NCBI GenBank assembly: GCA_900754955.1
Contig: CAAEEV010000050.1
Span: 1 to 11,219, forward strand
DNA from: Eggerthellaceae bacterium
GTDB taxonomy: Bacteria > Actinomycetota > Coriobacteriia > Coriobacteriales > Eggerthellaceae
Direction of reading: 5' to 3'
Length of the DNA: 11,219 bases
The translations under genes and the position numbers were made by a program. Positions 7,254 to 11,219 of this stretch are shown here, one piece after another. A model generated the notes under the pieces. It saw only the letters and a program-made list of their open reading frames with translations, ran no database searches and was not told the origin of the DNA. Each line of letters opens with the position of its first letter. Position 1 is the first letter of the stretch.

Positions 7254-8222
7254 ATGACACAGCGAACTTGTCCCCCTCTCATCAAGCGCTTCGCGATCGC
7301 AGCTGCGGGTGCATTGGCCGCGATCGCAATCGCCCTCGGCCTCGCCTCATGCGCAGCCCCCAGCATCCCCGAAGAAGACGTGGTTGGCGTATGGAACGTC
7401 ACCGAATCAAACGGCACGTCGATGGCCGACATGAACGAACAGGGCATCTACACCCTTTACGAATTCAAAGAGGACGGCGTCTTCACGATGACCGGACTGG
7501 TTCAGGAGCAGTCCATGGCGCGTGAGGGCACCTGGCAGATCGACGGCGAGAAGGTGCTGGTAAGCGTTCCCGCCACCGAAGAGGAACCCGCCTCAGGCGA
7601 TGGTCCCATCGTCTCGCTGAGCGCCGAGCCCATCGAAAACGCCGAGGTCACCATTGAAGACGGCCTGCTCACAACTGACGCCATCGGGAGCGGCGCCGTA
7701 ACCGCCGAGCGCATCGACGACACCCGTCATCAGGAGATTCTCGACCAAGCCGCATCATACGCCCCGCAGCAGATCAGCGTAGGCGAGCAGATTTCCACCG
7801 ACGTGTGCACGTTCACCATCGACTCCTTCGGCTATCAGGACACCATTCTGCCCTCAAACACCTCAGGGTTCTACACGTACTACGATGACCAGGCTGACAG
7901 CACGTACCTGGTGGCGCACTTCAGCTACACGAACAACGCAAGCAGCTACGCGGTAATCGGATACGCAACAAAAGCGCAGTTCAACGTCGGAGGCAACACC
8001 TACGAAGCAAGCATCGAGCTCGACGGCGGCACGCTCTTCGGCCGTTCGTACCGCCTCGAGGCAAAGCAGGCGGGCACCGGCGTTATCTACGCGGCAATTC
8101 CCGATTCGGTGAAGAATTCTCCCGACGCCACGCTCACCTGGAGCATCCCCGACGACCCGCAGTATCTCAACACGTACTACCAAGACTCCTTCGACTCAAG
8201 CAGCTACGAGCTGACGCTGTAA
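7254..8222 (+). CDS. Two-domain surface lipoprotein
   Basis: A 322-residue predicted lipoprotein. Residues 1-32 form a basic then hydrophobic signal peptide ending in the lipobox LASC, with Cys33 as the lipidated residue, so the mature protein sits on the outer face of the membrane. Residues about 42-105 (VVGVWNVTES, YEFKEDGVFTMTG, GTWQIDGEKVLVSV) resemble the short beta-barrel lipocalin-like domains seen in Gram-positive lipoproteins. Residues about 172-322 resemble the DUF4352-type immunoglobulin-like fold: a SVGEQI strand, YLVAHFSYTNNAS, then the FNVGGNTYEAS and AGTGVIYAAIPDSV strands. No catalytic residues are evident; binding or adhesion roles are only guesses. The ATG at 7254 has GAAAGGAG five bases upstream. 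It is divergent from the kinase operon and convergent with tgt, so it is probably monocistronic. Confidence 0.85.
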   Translation: MTQRTCPPLIKRFAIAAAGALAAIAIALGLASCAAPSIPEEDVVGVWNVTESNGTSMADMNEQGIYTLYEFKEDGVFTMTGLVQEQSMAREGTWQIDGEKVLVSVPATEEEPASGDGPIVSLSAEPIENAEVTIEDGLLTTDAIGSGAVTAERIDDTRHQEILDQAASYAPQQISVGEQISTDVCTFTIDSFGYQDTILPSNTSGFYTYYDDQADSTYLVAHFSYTNNASSYAVIGYATKAQFNVGGNTYEASIELDGGTLFGRSYRLEAKQAGTGVIYAAIPDSVKNSPDATLTWSIPDDPQYLNTYYQDSFDSSSYELTL

Positions 8223-8229
8223 CTGGATC

Positions 8230-8276
8230 GCTGCGAACCTCGAGAAGGACGCTCTGCTCTTCTCGGGGTTCGCAGC
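8230..8276 (+). terminator. Long hairpin after the lipoprotein gene
   Basis: Bases 8230-8247 pair with 8259-8276 to form an 18-bp stem with one G-T wobble (8240/8266) and an 11-base loop, starting eight bases after the stop codon. Placement immediately after the gene favours a terminator. There is no T-run after the stem, so it would be of the U-less type proposed for high-GC Gram-positives, or an mRNA 3'-end stabiliser. Confidence 0.6.
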
Positions 8277-8352
8277 CAGGGCCAACGTCGCCCTTGCCGC
8301 CTTGCGGGCCAGCGCTGCTCGACGCTTCCCGGCATCTGCATCGTGGTTGACG

Positions 8353-8461
8353 CTCCAGGGTTCCGCCACTGGGGTCGGCGACCTCCAGGGATCCACCATC
8401 GAGCTAGCGCCAGGGTTCCACCACGAGGGTTGGCCTCCAGGGTTCCGCTACGAGGGTTGGC
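8353..8461. repeat. Degenerate tandem repeat, four units of 25-30 bp
   Basis: The motif CCAGGGTTCC (once CCAGGGATCC) begins at 8355, 8385, 8410 and 8437, followed in the best two units by a CACGAGGGTTGGC-like stretch. Unit lengths are 30, 27, 25 and 27 bases, so neither strand keeps one reading frame through all units. The third and fourth units are the most alike. On the minus strand the frame of single units reads like ANPRxGTLE, which might mean a decayed repeat-protein coding sequence. The units are adjacent, without unique spacers, so this is not a CRISPR array. Confidence 0.7.
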
Positions 8462-8531
8462 GTCCCCGTTTTGGGAACCTATCGCCAGAAGCGCGTTCCC
8501 GCCCGATCAGCGAGCGCCCACCCTCCCCCGA

Positions 8532-8719
8532 CGCGTTATTTCGGGATTTTTCCAAATAAACGCCGCTGTGTAACATGTCAAACGCGGCACGACGCCGATT
8601 CCGAGCGATTTATGCAACAAAACGCGGTTTTTGTTGCATAAATCGCTTCTTTGGGCAGCCGATCGAAGAAGGCGATGTTACAGAGCGGCTCTTTCTTGGA
8701 AAAAACGCGATTTAACTCG
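8532..8719. repeat. 188-bp inverted repeat with perfect 19-bp core stem
   Basis: All parts share one symmetry axis at 8625.5. The core is a perfect 19-bp stem: 8604-8622 (AGCGATTTATGCAACAAAA) pairs with 8629-8647 around a six-base loop. Outside it, 25 bases on each side (8579-8603, 8648-8672) show no symmetry. Then 8532-8578 and 8673-8719 are again inverted copies, 35 of 47 positions matching by hand alignment, best over the inner 36 (29 matches) around ATGTTACA, AGCGGC and TTGGAAAAA. It can be seen as two head-to-head copies of a unit of about 90 bp. It may be a small non-autonomous mobile element, a decayed dispersed repeat, or a bidirectional transcription barrier between convergent genes. 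No T-run follows the core stem directly. Confidence 0.75.
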
Positions 8720-8750
8720 ACCGCCCGCACAGCCAGCTCGCTCCTGAAGC

Positions 8751-9896
<1,146 letters not shown>

Positions 9897-10862
9897 CTAG
9901 CGCACCTCCCCCGACACCTCAGCCTGATCGGCACCCGCTGCGGGGCGCACGCCATAGGCGACCTTGCCTGAGGCGTGCTCGTCCACCGCATTCTGCGCCA
10001 CTGCGGCGGCCGCGTTCGTCGCGGCCTCGCGATCGATCGGCGCCACCGCGTTCGCGGCAAACGCAGCCTCCATGGCGGCAGACGCCACCGCGCCCTGCTG
10101 CACCGCGCCGATCGGATCAGCGCAGACGGGCAGCGTCTCCGCCCAGGCGGCGAACTCCTCCATCGTGCCGTGCCGCACGGTGTCGAGATCGAGATCGATC
10201 GGATTGAGCAGGCAATCGGTCACGAGAAACGCATCGGCGCCCATATCGCAGAATGCGAGGTCCTCCATCGTGTTGTTGCCCACCATGAGCACGTCCTTGC
10301 CGCTCAGCGCATCGGGAGCGCCCATGGCAGCAAGATTCTCGGCGTAGTACGTCTGGCGCGGCTTCACCGACGTCGAGTTCTCGTACGTGGTGATGCGCCC
10401 AAACGCCGCGGGGTCGACCCCCGCCCACCGCAGACGCTGTTCAACCGCGCAGCGCGGAAACATGGGCATCGTCGTGAGCATGAGCGGATACCCCTTGCTT
10501 CGCAGCGTCTCGATCGCCCGCGCGGTCGCTGGGTTCGGCACCACGTTCTTGCCGATGGCCGCGAACGCGCCGTTATAGTAGTCGCCAATCGACGCGCGAA
10601 TCTCATCAGCGCCGGCGCCGTACGCCGCGCCGAACGCCTCCCAGAACACATCCTCGTTGGTGCGCGCGCCGTCGTGCGTCGCCATCGCCTTGATGCCTGC
10701 CTTGAGCGCCGTGAGGAATCCCTCGGCGTCGAAGCCGTGCGATGCGGCGAAACGCACGATCGAGGAGAAGTACCCCTGCATGAACTCGTCGATGTCCATC
10801 TGCAGCAGCGTGCCGTCCAAATCGAAGCAGACGGCGCGATAAGGTCTCGGAGTCATGTCCAT
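9897..10862 (-). CDS. HAD-family hydrolase
   Basis: A 321-residue haloacid-dehalogenase-superfamily protein, most likely a phosphatase acting on a small metabolite. Motif I is VCFDLDGTL with nucleophile Asp14 and Asp16; residues about 22-105 form a helical cap; motif II is Thr130/131 in PLMLTTMP; motif III is probably Lys167 (SVKPRQ); and motif IV is VGNNTMEDL with Glu200 and Asp201. Motif IV has Asn in place of the usual GD-type Asp after Gly195, but the acidic pair is present. The HAD fold ends near residue 230; about 90 Ala-rich residues follow, unlike ordinary HAD phosphatases. The first ATG (10862) is preferred over Met3 (10856) because AAGGA is ten bases upstream of it. It is co-transcribed with tgt (stop and start abut). 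A role in queuosine or precursor metabolism is possible but not shown by sequence. Confidence 0.88.
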   Translation of the reverse strand: MDMTPRPYRAVCFDLDGTLLQMDIDEFMQGYFSSIVRFAASHGFDAEGFLTALKAGIKAMATHDGARTNEDVFWEAFGAAYGAGADEIRASIGDYYNGAFAAIGKNVVPNPATARAIETLRSKGYPLMLTTMPMFPRCAVEQRLRWAGVDPAAFGRITTYENSTSVKPRQTYYAENLAAMGAPDALSGKDVLMVGNNTMEDLAFCDMGADAFLVTDCLLNPIDLDLDTVRHGTMEEFAAWAETLPVCADPIGAVQQGAVASAAMEAAFAANAVAPIDREAATNAAAAVAQNAVDEHASGKVAYGVRPAAGADQAEVSGEVR

Positions 10863-10978
10863 CTCTGATCAGTCCTTGTTCGTTGGTTGACGATGCGCAG
10901 CGCGACGCCGCGCCTTCGCGCAATGCGTGCGGAATGCGCCGATATCCGACAAAGGAGCGATCGGCGCAGCTGGCATGC

Positions 10979-10985
10979 TAGTATA
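10979..10985. promoter_or_regulatory. Overlapping divergent -10 boxes for queH and the HAD-tgt operon
   Basis: On the plus strand TGCTAGTAT at 10976-10984 is an extended -10 (TG, one base, TANNNT). A start seven or eight bases downstream falls on the queH ATG at 10992, giving a leaderless mRNA. On the minus strand the same DNA reads TATACT (10985-10980), one base off consensus, which could start the HAD-tgt transcript with a leader of about 110 bases. No good -35 is visible for either direction. If both are used, polymerase binding would be mutually exclusive. Confidence 0.45.
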
Positions 10986-10991
10986 CCGTGC

Positions 10992-11219
10992 ATGAGCGAA
11001 CCGAAGAAAAACCCGACGAAATTACTGCTGCACGCCTGTTGCGGCCCCTGCTCGATGGAACCTGTGCGCCTGCTGCGCGAGCGCGGCATCGAGCCGCACA
11101 TCTTCTATGCGAACTCCAACATCCATCCCGCCGAGGAGTACGCGCATCGCCTCGACACGATTCGCAGCTGGACGGCGCACGAGGGCGTGGCGTTCACCGA
11201 AGGCGACTACGACCCCGCC
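10992..11219 (+). CDS. queH: Epoxyqueuosine reductase QueH, N-terminal part
   Basis: QueH (formerly DUF208) reduces epoxyqueuosine to queuosine in tRNA, the last step of the pathway, as a metal-dependent alternative to QueG. The first 76 codons are present and the frame is open at the window edge. LLLHACCGPCSMEPVRLL carries the family Cys16-Cys17 pair and Cys20, followed by FYANSNIHPAEEYAHRL (38-54), the NIHP-EEY-R signature. No Shine-Dalgarno precedes the ATG; AAAGGAG at 10952-10958 is over 30 bases away and no in-frame start codon sits near it. An extended -10 just upstream instead suggests a leaderless mRNA. The gene is divergent from the HAD-tgt operon. Presence of queH implies that the cell makes queuosine through preQ1 and QueA rather than only by direct queuine insertion, which would need no reductase. 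Confidence 0.93.
   Translation, partial: MSEPKKNPTKLLLHACCGPCSMEPVRLLRERGIEPHIFYANSNIHPAEEYAHRLDTIRSWTAHEGVAFTEGDYDPA

Larger units (their letters stand above)
8223..8750. other. 528-base convergent intergenic region
   Basis: No convincing gene lies between the ends of the lipoprotein gene and tgt. The region is packed with structure: the hairpin at 8230-8276, the tandem repeat at 8353-8461, and the inverted repeat at 8532-8719. The right part (8535-8720) is visibly more AT-rich than the flanking genes, with runs of A and T, consistent with inserted or non-coding DNA. The stretches 8277-8352 and 8462-8531 hold nothing I can identify. Confidence 0.7.

Noticed and set aside
7194..7257. Leader peptide of the lipoprotein gene using AAGGAGG at 7194-7200
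   Set aside because: The first ATG (7228) is 27 bases away, beyond normal spacing. The nine-codon frame ending at the lipoprotein ATG has no other support.
8353..8461. CRISPR array
   Set aside because: Only four adjacent degenerate units of 25-30 bases, no regular unique spacers and no cas genes nearby.
8302..8559. Open frames through the tandem repeat (PGFxxEGW-like repeats on plus)
   Set aside because: Repeat units differ by lengths not divisible by three, no ribosome site is present, and the region is convergent intergenic DNA.
8604..8647. Core stem as a simple intrinsic terminator for tgt or the lipoprotein gene
   Set aside because: The stem is AT-rich and no T-run follows it on either strand; the symmetric outer arms also show it is part of a larger structure.
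10975..10995. Six-codon upstream ORF overlapping the queH start (ATGA)
   Set aside because: It would begin inside the probable -10 box, and its nearest AAAGGAG is 16 bases away, so it is unlikely to be transcribed or translated.

Overview
The window is GC-rich and looks like a chromosomal segment of a high-GC Gram-positive bacterium. The fused SecDF, the alanine-rich low-complexity protein tails and two start codons lying where a leaderless mRNA would begin suggest an actinobacterium. My best guess is Coriobacteriia (Eggerthellaceae-like). That guess rests on general resemblance only; no rRNA or other marker gene is present.

Layout from left to right. (1) 33-2795, minus: a 920-residue SecD-SecF fusion, the proton-driven accessory of the Sec translocon. 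(2) 2796-3051: a spacer with two strong hairpins, probably ending the upstream operon and forming part of the secDF leader. (3) 3052-6853, minus: a tightly overlapped three-gene operon encoding a single-pass membrane protein with a long Ala/Gly/Ser linker, a protein kinase with a C-terminal membrane domain, and an FHA-domain protein. Both junctions are 3-4 base stop/start overlaps. It is probably transcribed from a consensus TATAAT box so close to the ATG that the mRNA should be leaderless, with an 18-bp perfect palindrome at about -39. (4) 6854-7253: a divergent intergenic region with that palindrome, a second copy of its core and a doubtful small ORF. (5) 7254-8222, plus: a two-domain lipoprotein. 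(6) 8223-8750: a 528-base convergent intergenic region with a hairpin, a degenerate tandem repeat and a 188-bp inverted repeat built around a perfect 19-bp stem. (7) 8751-10862, minus: a HAD-family hydrolase and, directly abutting and translationally coupled, tRNA-guanine transglycosylase (tgt). (8) 10992-11219, plus: the start of queH (epoxyqueuosine reductase), divergent from the hydrolase and cut by the window edge.

Functionally, tgt and queH are the base-insertion and final reduction steps of queuosine tRNA modification, so the right end is a queuosine locus with a HAD hydrolase of unknown role inside it. The membrane protein, kinase and FHA protein look like one phosphosignalling module whose input and target cannot be read from the sequence. 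It is the best candidate here for an undescribed system. The 188-bp inverted repeat between convergent genes is the most striking non-coding structure.
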